Of a stretch of DNA of 64,000 bases, positions 15,341-24,879 are shown in pieces. The stretch's first letter is position 1. Each line of letters opens with the position of its first letter. The stretch comes from Arthrobacter sp. MAHUQ-56 (GTDB lineage Bacteria; Actinomycetota; Actinomycetes; Actinomycetales; Micrococcaceae), in contig NZ_JAIFZQ010000020.1 of the NCBI RefSeq assembly GCF_019710585.1, forward strand, positions 900,265 to 964,264. The letters are read 5' to 3'. Under the pieces are notes generated by a model that did no database searches, was not told the origin of the DNA, and worked only from the letters and a program-made list of their open reading frames with translations. Both the position numbers and the translations under genes were made by a program.

Positions 15341-16768
15341 ATGAACCTAACCGATCAGACTTCCCCGCGGCCCCGAGTCCGCCGTGGGCCCGCGGCCGCC
15401 CGCCGGCTGGGAATCATCAGCGGCGTGCTTACTGTCATGCTTTCCGCGGGGCTTGCCGCGCCTACGCCGCTGGCCTTCGCCGACGACCTCGAGGACCGCA
15501 AGGCTGCCCTCGAAGCCGAGGCCGCCCGTGTCCAGCAGTCCCTGGAGTTCGTCGATTCCCGGATCGCCAAAGCCGCCGGCGACCTGGTGATCTACCAAGG
15601 CCAGCTGCCCGGGGCCCAGCAGGCACTCCTCGAAGCGCAGGGGCGCGTTGCCAGTGCGGTCAAGGAAGTCGAAGCCCTTGCCGCCCGTGTTGACATGGCG
15701 CAGCAGAACAAAGCCAAGATCACCCAGCAGCTCGAGACGGACAAGCAGAAGATCGCGGACACCAAGAAGCTGATCGGCCAGATCGCCACCCAGGCCTACA
15801 AGTCGGGCGGCGTGCCCTCCAACCTGTCACTCTTCTTCGGCTCCAATGCCGGCAGCAGCCTGACCGAGACCATGGACCTCGCCGACCAGGCGATGCGCAG
15901 CCAAAACGCCGCCATGGACAAGCTGTCCCAGCAAAATGCCACCAACGTCAACTCCGAAGCCCGGCTGCAGGCCGTGGAAGCGGAGATCAAGGACCTTAAG
16001 TCCAAAGCGGACGCAGCGCTCGAGCGGGAAAAGGCTGCCCGCGACGAAGCGGCCGCCAAGAAGGCGCAGGTCGACCAGCTGATCGCCGACACCACGCGGC
16101 TGGACGCAGAACTCCAGGCCGCCAAGCCCGGCATCCAGGCACAACTCGCCGGTGTCCAGGCCAGCCAGAACCAGGTTGCCAACGAAATCGCCGAACGGGA
16201 CCGCAAACTGCGGGAAGCCTGGGAAGCGGAACAGCGCCGGCAGGCTGAAGCGGCCGCCGCGGCTGCTGCCGCTGCAGCGGCCGCAGCCAACCGCCCGGCC
16301 CCGCCCGTCCAGCCTTTCGTGCCCAGCACCGGATCGCCGTCGGCCTTCGGTCTGCGCCACCCGTTCGACGGGAACATCCCCATCACCTCCGGCTTCGGTT
16401 GGCGCGCAACCCCGCCGGGCACCATCGACTTCTACGGAACCGGAGGCTACCTGCACACCGGTATCGACTTCGGCGCTGCCTGCGGAACCCCCGTCTACGC
16501 GGCAGCGGCAGGGGAAGTCTTCAGCTCGGGCTGGAACTCCGCGGACGGCGGAGGATGGCGCGTCAAGATCTCGCACGGGGTGGTGGAGGGCAACTCCCTG
16601 ACCACGATCTACTACCACAACTCCAGCATCGTGGTCTCCAACGGGCAAAGGGTGTCCCAGGGCCAGCTGATCGCTTACTCGGGCAACACCGGCAACTCCA
16701 CAGGATGCCACGCGCACTTCGAAACCTGGCTGAACGGCGCCGCCGTCGACCCCATGAGGCTGCTGTAG
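15341..16768 (+). CDS. Secreted M23 peptidoglycan endopeptidase with coiled coil
   Basis: About 475 residues from ATG 15341, chosen because AAGGA lies at 15330-15334. An in-frame ATG at 15317 is the alternative. A signal peptide ends at LAFA-DD; long coiled coils follow (heptads to about residue 300, ending in an Ala run), then the LytM/M23 zinc peptidase domain with HTGIDFGAACGT and HAHFETW. The layout equals EnvC/RipC-type FtsEX-activated hydrolases. Its position 27 nt after ftsX supports that role in septal peptidoglycan cleavage. Confidence 0.85.
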   Translation: MNLTDQTSPRPRVRRGPAAARRLGIISGVLTVMLSAGLAAPTPLAFADDLEDRKAALEAEAARVQQSLEFVDSRIAKAAGDLVIYQGQLPGAQQALLEAQGRVASAVKEVEALAARVDMAQQNKAKITQQLETDKQKIADTKKLIGQIATQAYKSGGVPSNLSLFFGSNAGSSLTETMDLADQAMRSQNAAMDKLSQQNATNVNSEARLQAVEAEIKDLKSKADAALEREKAARDEAAAKKAQVDQLIADTTRLDAELQAAKPGIQAQLAGVQASQNQVANEIAERDRKLREAWEAEQRRQAEAAAAAAAAAAAAANRPAPPVQPFVPSTGSPSAFGLRHPFDGNIPITSGFGWRATPPGTIDFYGTGGYLHTGIDFGAACGTPVYAAAAGEVFSSGWNSADGGGWRVKISHGVVEGNSLTTIYYHNSSIVVSNGQRVSQGQLIAYSGNTGNSTGCHAHFETWLNGAAVDPMRLL

Positions 16769-16850
16769 GCCGTACCGCCCCGCTGTAGACTGGTAAGACT
16801 CCGCGCCGCTGGCGCGGAGGACATCCAGACTCAACCCGAGGAGTTTCCCC

Positions 16851-17324
16851 GTGCCCAAAGAAAGTGGCCGTAAAGTGGTGGCCACCAACCGCAAGGCCCG
16901 GCATGACTATCACATACTGGACACCTACGAGGCCGGCATCGCGCTCATGGGCACCGAAGTGAAGTCCCTGCGTGAAGGCCACGCGTCAATGGTGGATGGA
17001 TTCTGCACTTTCTACAACGACGAACTGTGGATGGAAGCCATCCACATCCCCGAGTACAACCAGGGCAGCTGGACCAATCACGCCGCCCGCCGGCGTCGCA
17101 AGCTGCTGCTGCACCGCGAGGAGCTCATCAAGATCTCCCATAAGGTCCGGGAGTCCGGCTACACCATCGTCCCGCTCCAGCTGTACTTCGTTGACGGCCG
17201 CGCCAAGGTGGAGATCGGTGTGGCCCGGGGCAAGCGTGAATACGACAAGCGGCAGACGCTGCGCGAGCAGCAGGACAACCGCGAGGCCCAGCGGGAGATG
17301 CGCGATCGCAACCGGCGGCGCTAG
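16851..17324 (+). CDS. smpB: SsrA-binding protein SmpB
   Basis: A 157-residue protein with GTG start and GAGGAG upstream. Family signatures include YHILDTYEAGIALMGTEVKS and the basic C-terminal tail (REMRDRNRRR) that enters the decoding centre. It binds the tmRNA encoded 73 nt downstream and delivers it to stalled ribosomes. TGTAGACTGG at 16784-16793 is a candidate -10 region. A GC hairpin at 16801-16817 lies between promoter and start. Confidence 0.95.
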   Translation: MPKESGRKVVATNRKARHDYHILDTYEAGIALMGTEVKSLREGHASMVDGFCTFYNDELWMEAIHIPEYNQGSWTNHAARRRRKLLLHREELIKISHKVRESGYTIVPLQLYFVDGRAKVEIGVARGKREYDKRQTLREQQDNREAQREMRDRNRRR

Positions 17325-17397
17325 GAATTATTTTCGTGCGGCGTGCGTTAGTATTGATAGTCCGGCAGGCTTGACTGCCGGTTTGGTAACAAAATAT

Positions 17398-17763
17398 GGG
17401 GATGATCGGTTTCGACGGTGTTTGTCGCGACAGGTGAAGCGGGCCGAGGATGCAGAATTATCTCGTTAACGCTGTCTGCAAAACAATAAGTGCCAAACAA
17501 ACGCGCACTGACTTCGCTCTTGCTGCCTAAGCAGTAAGACAGTCCGTCAGCCCGGGGATGCTATCGCCCCGGTTCCTGGCGTCATTTAGATAGCCACTGC
17601 TGTTTACCCTCGTCATCGGGGTGAACGGGACTTTTAGGTGACTGGGCCCGGATCAGCCAGCTGTTTGCAGCATGGCTGGGGCCGAGAAAATCCGACGCAA
17701 ACTGCGCCCGGAGAAGCCCTGACAACACGACATCGGACGGGGGTTCAATTCCCCCCATCTCCA
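17398..17763 (+). ncRNA. ssrA: tmRNA
   Basis: The 5' end GGGGATG (17398-17404) pairs with CATCTCC (17756-17762) to form the acceptor stem, with discriminator A and no encoded CCA. GGTTTCGAC near the start and GGGGGTTCAATTCCCCC near the end are the usual tRNA-like parts. The tag frame (17492-17527, stop TAA) reads AKQTRTDFALAA. A stem-loop CCGGCAG/CTGCCGG (17362-17381) lies in the leader. It rescues stalled ribosomes with SmpB. Confidence 0.95.
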
Positions 17764-17812
17764 CATTTGTGGTGAGTCGGCACGTCCTTCAGGGATGAGT
17801 CGAGTCACCAGG

Positions 17813-17840
17813 AACACCCCGGTCTTCGGACCGGGGTGTT
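17813..17840 (+). terminator. Intrinsic terminator of ssrA
   Basis: A perfect 12-bp stem (17813-17824 with 17829-17840), TTCG tetraloop and a TTCCTTT tail, 50 nt after the tmRNA 3' end. Confidence 0.85.
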
Positions 17841-17878
17841 TTCCTTTGCCCGGTGTTTGCCCGGGTCCGTGCCCGGCC

Positions 17879-17892
17879 GGGCCTAAATCCCC
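17879..17892 (+). promoter_or_regulatory. Candidate DevR/DosR-like palindrome
   Basis: GGGCCTAAATCCCC, 37 nt before the PPOX start at 17930. It resembles the GGGnC...GnCCC core of actinobacterial DevR/DosR boxes, and similar palindromes precede the other stress-type genes of this region. Weak on its own in GC-rich DNA. Confidence 0.3.
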
Positions 17893-17929
17893 TAGCGAAG
17901 CCCGGCTGGCAGGCGGTAGCTTCAACGCC

Positions 17930-18400
17930 ATGCACAATGATCCACCGCAAACTCCCACAGAAGTACTGGACGCCGCGGCCTGCTGGGACCTCCTTCGGGG
18001 GGTTTCCGTGGGCCACCTCGCTGTATTGGTGGACGGCTATCCTGAGGTATTCCCGGTCAACTACAAGGTGGACCACCAATCTGTTGTATTCCGCACGGGC
18101 GAAGGGACGAAGCTCCGGGCCGCAGCAGGTCCACTCGCTGTCGCGCTTGAAGCAGACGGCCTGGACGATGCCAGCCGCAAAGCCTGGAGTGTCCTCATCA
18201 AGGGCAAGGCCGACATCCTGGAAGCTTCAGACGAACTCCTGGCCGGCGTCGGCCTCACCCTGTTTCCCTGGCAGGCCGGGGACAAAGACTACTTTGTGCG
18301 CGTCGTTCCCACCTCGGTGACCGGCCGCCGGTTCACGGTGACCTCGCCGCTGACCTGGTGGAACCACGTGGAGCATCCTGCTGGCACCGGGCTCAAGTGA
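17930..18400 (+). CDS. PPOX-fold flavin-binding protein (paralog 1)
   Basis: A 156-residue protein of the pyridoxamine 5'-phosphate oxidase-like split-barrel family. ATG 17930 is preferred over the upstream in-frame 17795, which would read through the ssrA terminator. Conserved blocks: GHLAVLVDGYPEVFPVNYKV, VVFRTGEGTKL, AWSVLIKGKA, and the closing VTGRRF. Such proteins bind FMN or F420; the substrate is unknown. Two close paralogs lie at 23.8-24.8 kb. Confidence 0.8.
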   Translation: MHNDPPQTPTEVLDAAACWDLLRGVSVGHLAVLVDGYPEVFPVNYKVDHQSVVFRTGEGTKLRAAAGPLAVALEADGLDDASRKAWSVLIKGKADILEASDELLAGVGLTLFPWQAGDKDYFVRVVPTSVTGRRFTVTSPLTWWNHVEHPAGTGLK

Positions 18401-18443
18401 CAGCGCCTCCTACATGACAGCAGAAATGGCGGCCAGGGTGTGC

Positions 18444-18458
18444 AGGCCCTACGGCCCT
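18444..18458 (+). promoter_or_regulatory. Candidate DevR/DosR-like palindrome
   Basis: AGGCCCTACGGCCCT, 35 nt before the GH65 fusion gene, of the same GGGnC-type inverted-repeat form as the site at 17879. Prediction by eye only. Confidence 0.3.
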
Positions 18459-18493
18459 GTCCAAATCAACCCTTGTGCTGGTAGCACTGACCT

Positions 18494-21400
18494 ATGATCA
18501 GGTCGCCCACCGCAGTCGCCGCCAAGCCGCCGTTCGATGCCGTGATCTTTGATCTGGACGGGGTGGTCACCAACACGGCGTTGGTCCACCAGGCCGCATG
18601 GAAGGACGCCTTCGACCAAATCCTCCAGGACCCACGGGTACCGGCCGGTGCCAACCGCGCGCCCCTTACCCGCTCGGATTACCTCACTTTCATCGACGGC
18701 AGGCCGCGTGAGCAGGGGGTGGTGCACTTTTTGGCCGCCAGGGGAGTCCACGTTGAGCGGGGCTCGGAGTCGGACGGGCCCGGGGCATGGACCGGGTTCG
18801 GCCTCGGTGCCCTGAAGAACGACCTGTTCCTCCAGCACTTGAAGCACGACGGCGTCCAAACGTATCCCGGGACACTGCAACTGCTGCAGAGGCTTTCGGC
18901 CGCCGGCGTTCCAACAGCGGTGGTCACCTCGAGCCGCAACGCTGCACGCGTGCTGGACGCCGCGGGGATCCGGCAGTTGTTCACTGAGGTTTTGGACGGC
19001 ACGACGGCGGCCGGGCTGGGCCTGGAAGGGAAGCCCGCTCCGGATGTGTTCCTGGCAGCCGCGTCCAGGCTGGGCGTGCCACCTGCACACGCCGTGGTGA
19101 TCGAGGATTCCGCCGCGGGCGTTGAGGCTGGACGGCGCGGCGGCTTTGGCCTCGTCGTCGGAATCGACAGAAGCGGCAGCCGCCGCCAACTGGAAGCCGC
19201 CGGTGCGGGGACGGTACTCAATGATGTGGGCGAGCTCGACCTCGGGCAAGTCATCGGCAATGCCTGGCACCTCGTCTACGAAGGATTCGACGCCACCCAC
19301 GAAGGCCACCGGGAGGCGCTGACTACCCTGGGCAACGGCTACATGGGCGTCCGGGGAGCCGCCCCGGAAGGCGGGGCGTCCAGCTACGCGGGAATGTACC
19401 TGGCGGGCGTCTACAACCGGGTCACGGCGAAAGCGGCCGGCGAGGAGCTGATGGAAGAACACATGGTCAACGCCCCTGACTGCCTGTCCCTGGACATGCG
19501 CCTGGCCGGCAAGCGGTGGTGGTCCGAGGGAGGCCTCGCCGCCGTCCGGGAGCGGCGCGTCCTCGACCTGAAAAGGGCTGTGCTGGAGCGGCGCCTGCTG
19601 CTGGAAGGCACCGATGGGCAGCGCATGGAAGTGGTGCAGACCAGGTTTGTGTCGATGGCCGAACCGCACCTGCTGGCGTTTGAAACCACCGTCACAGCCC
19701 GCGGCTGGAGTGGGACACTCGAAGTGCGCAGCGGCATCAACGCCGGGGTCCGGAACGCAAACCTGCCCGAGCGGGCCCAGGGTTCGGACGTGCACCTCGC
19801 CGACAGGACGCTTGACAGTCCCGGAACCAGCCCGGATGGGACTTTCGTCGTCGAGGCGGAGACGACCCAAAGCCTGATCCGCATTGCCGCGGCGTCACGC
19901 ACCCTTATCTCCACAGACGCAGGCCCGGGGGAGGGCGGGCGAAAGGGGGCGCTCCATTTCCGGACGTTCAAAATCCAGCTGACCGACGGGTTGCCCGTGC
20001 GGATCACCAAGACTGTCGCCGTCGTAACCTCCCGCGACCGTGCCATCTCATCACCGGAAACAGCGTCGCGGGCCGTCCTGGCACGCACAGGTGACGACTT
20101 CGAGGAACTGATGTCGGCCCACCACGAGGCGTGGCGCCGGGAACTGGAACCGTTCATGGTGGACATCGACGCGCCCGTCCAGGTCCGGCTGGTCCTGAAC
20201 CTGCACATCTTCCACCTCCTGCAGACCCTGAGCCACCACACCGCCGAACTGGACGCCGGCGTCACGGCGCGCGGCCTTCATGGCGAGGGCTACCGCGGCC
20301 ACGTCTTCTGGGACGAACTGTTCGTCCTGCCCTTGCTCACCTCCAGGACTCCAGGCGTGGCCCGTTCACTGATCGAGTACCGCTGGCGCAGGCTCCCGGC
20401 GGCCCGCTACGCGGCAGCGCTGAGGGGACTGTCCGGCGCGATGTTTCCCTGGCAGAGCGGCAGTGACGGGACCGAGGAAACGCCGAAATGGCTGTACAAC
20501 GACAGGTCCGGGCGGTGGATGCGGGACCACTCACACCTGCAGGTGCACTCGGGCCTGGCGGTGGCCTTCAACGCCTGGCAGTACTTCCAGGCCACAGGTG
20601 ACAAGCTGTGGCTCCTGCAAAAAGGGGCGGAACTGGTGATCGACGTAGCCCGGTTCTTCTTCTCCCTCGCAGAGTACGATCCGAAGGCCGACCGGTACCA
20701 CCTGCGCGGCGTTGTGGGACCGGACGAATACCACACCGGCTATCCGGGCAGGGCCACTCCGGGCCTCGACGACAACGCCTACACCAACGTGATGGCGGCA
20801 TGGGTGTGCCACCAGGCATCAGGCATCATGGCCTTCCTTGACGGAAGCGAGCGCGCCGGGCTCATGGAGCGCCTGGGAGCTACGGAGCTGGAAGTGGCCG
20901 GGTGGGAGCACATGGGCGCCAGGATGTATGTCCCCATCCATGCCGACGGGGTCATCAGCCAGTTTGACGGCTACGAGCAGCTGCGGGAACTCGACTGGGA
21001 ACGCTACCGCAACACCTACGGCAGCATTGAACGGCTGGACCTGATCCTGGAAGCGGAGGGCGACGGCACCAACAGCTACAAGCTCGCCAAGCAGGCAGAT
21101 GTGCTGATGCTGCCCTACCTGCTGGGGCATGAAGGCCTCGTCAGTATCCTCACGCGCCTGGGTTACGGGTTCTCGCAGGAACAGCTCAACAGGACCATCG
21201 ATTATTACCTGGCCCGGACGGCGCACGGCTCCACCCTCAGCCGGGTCGCCCACGCATCCGTCCTTGCAGGCGTGGACGCCGACCGTGCGTGGGACAGTTT
21301 CAGGGAAGCGCTCGACGCCGACCTCGACGACACCCAGCACGGCACCACGCGTACCGGGATCCACCTGGGCGCAATGGCCGGCACCATCGACGTGGTGCAG

Positions 21401-21670
21401 CGCAGCTTCGCGGGCCTGCGGTTCAGCGGTGACACCATCCTGTTCGCCCCTAACCTGCCCACCGGCCTGCGCGCCGTGGGCTTTGAAGTGCTGTACAGGG
21501 GGCACAAGCTGAAGATCCACCTGACCGAGGGGCACCTGGATATTGCATCGGCACCCGGCAACGCAGGGCCGATTAACGTGCGCGTGCACGGCAGCATGCT
21601 GGTCCTGCCACCGGGACAGGCCCGGCATGTCCCGCTGGCTGCCGGCACGCCGGGGGTGGCAGCATCATGA
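18494..21670 (+). CDS. HAD phosphatase/phosphomutase - GH65 disaccharide phosphorylase fusion
   Basis: A 1058-residue two-domain protein. Residues ~12-245 are a beta-phosphoglucomutase-like HAD domain: AVIFDLDGVVTNT, VVTSS, GKPAPDVFLAA, VIEDSAAGVEA. From ~255 to the end it is a glycoside hydrolase 65 phosphorylase, with the catalytic acid in GVVGPDEYHTGYPGR and the barrel motif LYNDRSGRWMRDHSHLQ. GH65 enzymes split maltose, trehalose or kojibiose with phosphate to beta-glucose 1-phosphate, which the HAD domain would turn into glucose 6-phosphate. The exact disaccharide is not resolved. Overlaps pfk by 4 nt. Confidence 0.85.
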   Translation: MIRSPTAVAAKPPFDAVIFDLDGVVTNTALVHQAAWKDAFDQILQDPRVPAGANRAPLTRSDYLTFIDGRPREQGVVHFLAARGVHVERGSESDGPGAWTGFGLGALKNDLFLQHLKHDGVQTYPGTLQLLQRLSAAGVPTAVVTSSRNAARVLDAAGIRQLFTEVLDGTTAAGLGLEGKPAPDVFLAAASRLGVPPAHAVVIEDSAAGVEAGRRGGFGLVVGIDRSGSRRQLEAAGAGTVLNDVGELDLGQVIGNAWHLVYEGFDATHEGHREALTTLGNGYMGVRGAAPEGGASSYAGMYLAGVYNRVTAKAAGEELMEEHMVNAPDCLSLDMRLAGKRWWSEGGLAAVRERRVLDLKRAVLERRLLLEGTDGQRMEVVQTRFVSMAEPHLLAFETTVTARGWSGTLEVRSGINAGVRNANLPERAQGSDVHLADRTLDSPGTSPDGTFVVEAETTQSLIRIAAASRTLISTDAGPGEGGRKGALHFRTFKIQLTDGLPVRITKTVAVVTSRDRAISSPETASRAVLARTGDDFEELMSAHHEAWRRELEPFMVDIDAPVQVRLVLNLHIFHLLQTLSHHTAELDAGVTARGLHGEGYRGHVFWDELFVLPLLTSRTPGVARSLIEYRWRRLPAARYAAALRGLSGAMFPWQSGSDGTEETPKWLYNDRSGRWMRDHSHLQVHSGLAVAFNAWQYFQATGDKLWLLQKGAELVIDVARFFFSLAEYDPKADRYHLRGVVGPDEYHTGYPGRATPGLDDNAYTNVMAAWVCHQASGIMAFLDGSERAGLMERLGATELEVAGWEHMGARMYVPIHADGVISQFDGYEQLRELDWERYRNTYGSIERLDLILEAEGDGTNSYKLAKQADVLMLPYLLGHEGLVSILTRLGYGFSQEQLNRTIDYYLARTAHGSTLSRVAHASVLAGVDADRAWDSFREALDADLDDTQHGTTRTGIHLGAMAGTIDVVQRSFAGLRFSGDTILFAPNLPTGLRAVGFEVLYRGHKLKIHLTEGHLDIASAPGNAGPINVRVHGSMLVLPPGQARHVPLAAGTPGVAAS

Positions 21671-22692
21671 GGCAGCTTGGGATCCTCAGCAGCGGAGGAG
21701 ACTGCCCGGGCGTGAACGCGGTGATCCGGGGAGCGGTCCTGGGCGGAGCCGTGGCGCACGGGTACGGGTTCCTTGGTTTCCGCGACGGGTGGCGGGGAGT
21801 CCTGGAGCAGGACGTTGTCCCCCTGCCCAGGACCAGCGTCCGCGGCATTGCCCGCCTTGGCGGCACTACCCTGGGGACGTCCAGGACCAACCCGCTGGAG
21901 GGGGACGGCATGGAAGCGGTACGCGCCAGCCTCCGCCGCAACCAGCTGGAGGGCCTGATCGCCATCGGTGGCGAAGGGACACTGGCCGCCGCACGGGAGC
22001 TGAACAGCCGGGGCATCAACGTCGTGGGCGTGCCTAAAACCATCGATAACGACCTGGGCGCGACAGACTACACCTTCGGCTTCGATTCGGCGGTGCAAAC
22101 GGCCACGGAGGCCATCGACCGGCTGCGGACTACCGGTGAATCACATCACCGGTGCATGATCGCCGAGGTCATGGGCCGGAACGCCGGCTGGATAGCCCTG
22201 CATGCGGGCATGGCCTCGGGTGCGCACGCCATCCTGATACCGGAACATCCCGTCTCCCTGGAGCAGGTCTGCGCCTGGGTGTTGTCGGCCCGCGACCGTG
22301 GCCGGGCACCGCTGGTCGTGGTGGCCGAAGCGTTCGCACCTGTTGGCCATGCTGCACCTTATGCACCGCGCGGCCTCGACACATTCGGCCGGCCACGCCT
22401 CGGCGGAATTGGCCTGTTCCTGGAAGAAGAGCTGCAGAAACGGACGGGGATCGAGACCAGGGCCACCATCCTCGGCCATATCCAGCGCGGTGGCGAGCCG
22501 ACCGCCTTCGACCGGGTCCTCGCCACCAGGCTGGGCATGGCCGCCGTTGAAGCCGCGGCCGCAGGCAGGTGGGGCACCATGGTTGCACTCCGCGGCACCG
22601 ACATCGTCAACGTCGGACTTGAACAGGCCCTTGGCGCCTTGAAGACAGTGCCGGAGGCCCGTTACCAGGAAGCCGCGGTCCTGTTTGGGTAA
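21667..22692 (+). CDS. pfkA: 6-phosphofructokinase
   Basis: A 341-residue PfkA-family enzyme. N-terminal SSGGDCPGVNAVIRG, GGEGT (Gly where PPi-dependent enzymes carry Asp), then PKTIDNDLGATDYTFGFDSA. The Gly/Lys combination is that of actinobacterial ATP-dependent enzymes. MGRNAGWIA and HIQRGGEPTAFDR complete the fold. It is coupled to the HAD-GH65 gene, so disaccharide phosphorolysis, isomerisation and phosphorylation could feed glycolysis with little ATP cost. Confidence 0.9.
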   Translation: MRQLGILSSGGDCPGVNAVIRGAVLGGAVAHGYGFLGFRDGWRGVLEQDVVPLPRTSVRGIARLGGTTLGTSRTNPLEGDGMEAVRASLRRNQLEGLIAIGGEGTLAAARELNSRGINVVGVPKTIDNDLGATDYTFGFDSAVQTATEAIDRLRTTGESHHRCMIAEVMGRNAGWIALHAGMASGAHAILIPEHPVSLEQVCAWVLSARDRGRAPLVVVAEAFAPVGHAAPYAPRGLDTFGRPRLGGIGLFLEEELQKRTGIETRATILGHIQRGGEPTAFDRVLATRLGMAAVEAAAAGRWGTMVALRGTDIVNVGLEQALGALKTVPEARYQEAAVLFG

Positions 22693-22738
22693 GGTGCGGC
22701 TTGGGGTGGGGTACTGCCCTGGCGCCCGCGGCCGGCTG

Positions 22739-23743
22739 TCAGGAACGGATCCGGAGTACCGCTGATCCGGTGATCCTGTCCGTGGCCAGGTCCTCCAGCG
22801 CTTTGTCCGCGGCGTCGAACGGGTACACCGTGGTGGTCAGGGAAACGGGAATCCGTGCGGCGAGGTCCAGGAATTCGTGTCCGTCCGCCCGGGTGTTGGC
22901 GGTCACGCTCCGCACCTGGCGCTCGAAGAAGAGCTCGGAGCCGTAATTGAGCGGGGGAATGGCACTGAGGTGGATCCCGGCGATGGCCAAGGTGCCGCCG
23001 CGGTCAAGGGAACGCAGTGCGACCGGGACGAGGTCCCCGGCCGGAGCGAAGAGGATGGCGGAGTCAAGCGGTACCGGCGGAACGTCGTAGGCATCGCCAA
23101 CATACGCCGCGCCCAATTCCCGGGCCAAGGCACGGGCCTGCGCGGAACGCGTCATCACGTAGAGGGAGGCACCCTGGTGCAGTGCCAGCTGCGCGGTGAT
23201 GTGCGCCGAACTGCCAAAGCCGTAGATACCCAGCCGTCCCCCCGCCGGCAGCGCGGCCCGCTTCAGGGCCCGATAGCCGATGATCCCCGAGCACAGCAAA
23301 GGTGCGGCCTGCTCGTCGGTGAACACGGGAGGCAGCGGGTAGGCGAAATCCTCGGCGACGGTCAGCTGCTCTGCATAACCGCCGTCCCTGTCCCAGCCGG
23401 TGAAAACCGGCGCGGAGCAGAGGTTTTCGTCACCGCGGCGGCAATACGCACAGCTCCCGCAGACTCCGCCGAGCCAGGCCACGCCCACCCGGTCACCCGG
23501 ACGGAACCGGGTGCAGTCCGCGCCCATGCCGACGACGATGCCCACCGCTTCATGGCCGGGCACCACATGTGGATGATGCGGCGCCAGGTCCCCCTCTGCC
23601 AAATGGAGGTCCGTGCGGCAAACCCCGCAGACAACCACGTCCACCAGCACTTCACGGGGACCCGGCCTCGGGGTGCCGCGCTGCCCCAGGACCAGGGGAC
23701 GGGCAGCTATGGGGCCGGGTTCACCCACCCACCACGCAAGCAC
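22739..23743 (-). CDS. Zinc-dependent alcohol dehydrogenase (AdhA type)
   Basis: A 334-residue medium-chain dehydrogenase. Catalytic zinc ligands in [13 protein letters not shown] and GHEAVG; structural zinc in [15 protein letters not shown]; the nucleotide-binding loop is [10 protein letters not shown] rather than the standard GxGxxG. It starts 21 nt after the PPOX gene at 23765 ends, so the two form an operon. Probable role: reduction or oxidation of short alcohols or aldehydes under low oxygen; the substrate is an inference. Confidence 0.85.
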   Translation of the reverse strand: MLAWWVGEPGPIAARPLVLGQRGTPRPGPREVLVDVVVCGVCRTDLHLAEGDLAPHHPHVVPGHEAVGIVVGMGADCTRFRPGDRVGVAWLGGVCGSCAYCRRGDENLCSAPVFTGWDRDGGYAEQLTVAEDFAYPLPPVFTDEQAAPLLCSGIIGYRALKRAALPAGGRLGIYGFGSSAHITAQLALHQGASLYVMTRSAQARALARELGAAYVGDAYDVPPVPLDSAILFAPAGDLVPVALRSLDRGGTLAIAGIHLSAIPPLNYGSELFFERQVRSVTANTRADGHEFLDLAARIPVSLTTTVYPFDAADKALEDLATDRITGSAVLRIRS

Positions 23744-23764
23744 GCCGCTTCCTAACGGCTTCGC

Positions 23765-24235
23765 CTATTCAAAGCCGGCACGGGTTGCATCGTCCAGGGA
23801 CGACCGCCACAACAGGGGCGCGTTCATGGTGAAGCGCCTCCCGGTGATGGACTCCGGGACGATCCGGATGAAGTGCTCCTGCCCAACGCCCTGCCAGGGG
23901 AACATTGCGCGGCGGATGTTGTCCGGGTCAGGCCCGGTGGGAGTCGTTTCGGCAGCCTTGCCCTTGACCACCACGCTCCATGCGAGGCCGAATTCCGAAC
24001 TGACGGTGTCTGCCTCAAGGGCGACCGTGGCATCGGACCGGATTGCCTGCTCCTTGGTGCCGCCGCCCGTGCGGAAGACAAGGCTCTGCCCGTCAACCTT
24101 GTAGTTGACGGGAAAGACATCGGGATGGCCATCCACTATCACGGCCAGGCGGCCCACCCCGGTTTGGGAGAGGAGCGCCCAGCACTCTTCAGGATCGAGG
24201 ATCTCTGGTTCGGGTATGTTCTTCGTGTCGCTCAT
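23765..24235 (-). CDS. PPOX-fold flavin-binding protein (paralog 2)
   Basis: A 156-residue protein, ATG 24235 (frame open upstream but without family sequence). Blocks VGRLAVIVDGHPDVFPVNYK, LVFRTGGGTKEQA, AWSVVVKGKA and ITGRRF match paralog 1 closely. First gene of an operon with the alcohol dehydrogenase. FMN- or F420-type cofactor binding is expected from the fold; function unknown. Confidence 0.8.
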   Translation of the reverse strand: MSDTKNIPEPEILDPEECWALLSQTGVGRLAVIVDGHPDVFPVNYKVDGQSLVFRTGGGTKEQAIRSDATVALEADTVSSEFGLAWSVVVKGKAAETTPTGPDPDNIRRAMFPWQGVGQEHFIRIVPESITGRRFTMNAPLLWRSSLDDATRAGFE

Positions 24236-24270
24236 AGGCCACAGCGTAGGCGGACGCCGTCGCGGCAGGA

Positions 24271-24285
24271 AGGGCATAAAGGCCT
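24271..24285 (-). promoter_or_regulatory. Candidate DevR/DosR-like palindrome
   Basis: AGGGCATAAAGGCCT, 35 nt upstream of the PPOX start at 24235, nearly the same distance as for paralog 1. Confidence 0.3.
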
Positions 24286-24326
24286 GGCCTCCGGCGTTCC
24301 GGCGCGCAGGTCCGGATCGGCAGTGA

Positions 24327-24791
24327 CTAGAGCCAGTCTGCCGAAAAATCCACCGGCGGCCACCAGCGCGTGCGCGGCGTGACAGCAAACCTTCGCCCGC
24401 TGATTTCGGTGGGCGTGATGCTGATCAGGTGTTCCTTGCTGCCGGGCGCCCAGGGTTCGCGGTCGGCGTCGGGAGCGGGAAGCTGCATCCGGGTTTCATC
24501 GAAGGGCTCGGGCCTGCCCTTCGCCACTACGCTCCAGGCCTCGGTGGCATAGGGGTTGAGGCCGTCAACCTCGAAAGCGGCCACGGCACCTGTGAGCAGG
24601 GCCCGCAACTTCGTGCCCGGCGCTGTGCGGAACAGCAGCATTTCCCCGGCAACGGTGAAGTTCACGGGAAAGATCTCCGGAACGCTGCCGTTGATGACAG
24701 CCAGGCGGCCCACGTAGGAGGACCGAAGGTACCGCCAGCATTCTTCCGGGTCCAGGACTTCTGTTCGCGACCCGGCGGGGGAATCACTCAT
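24327..24791 (-). CDS. PPOX-fold flavin-binding protein (paralog 3)
   Basis: A 154-residue protein, ATG 24791 chosen to match its paralogs. VGRLAVINGSVPEIFPVNFT, LLFRTAPGTKLRA, AWSVVAKGRPEPF and ISGRRFAVTP are conserved. It is the most divergent of the three, with an acidic middle segment. It is separated from paralog 2 by 91 nt on the same strand. Confidence 0.8.
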   Translation of the reverse strand: MSDSPAGSRTEVLDPEECWRYLRSSYVGRLAVINGSVPEIFPVNFTVAGEMLLFRTAPGTKLRALLTGAVAAFEVDGLNPYATEAWSVVAKGRPEPFDETRMQLPAPDADREPWAPGSKEHLISITPTEISGRRFAVTPRTRWWPPVDFSADWL

Positions 24792-24879
24792 GCTACCGAT
24801 CCTAGGGGCTGGGCAGCCGCCGCGCACCGGAGATCCGGAGTTCACCCGTAGTGGCGTTCACCGATGGCGTAGCGGCAGC

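Noticed and set aside
16801..16817. Hairpin before smpB as a terminator
   Set aside because: Strong stem but no T-tract, and it lies between the probable promoter and the smpB start.
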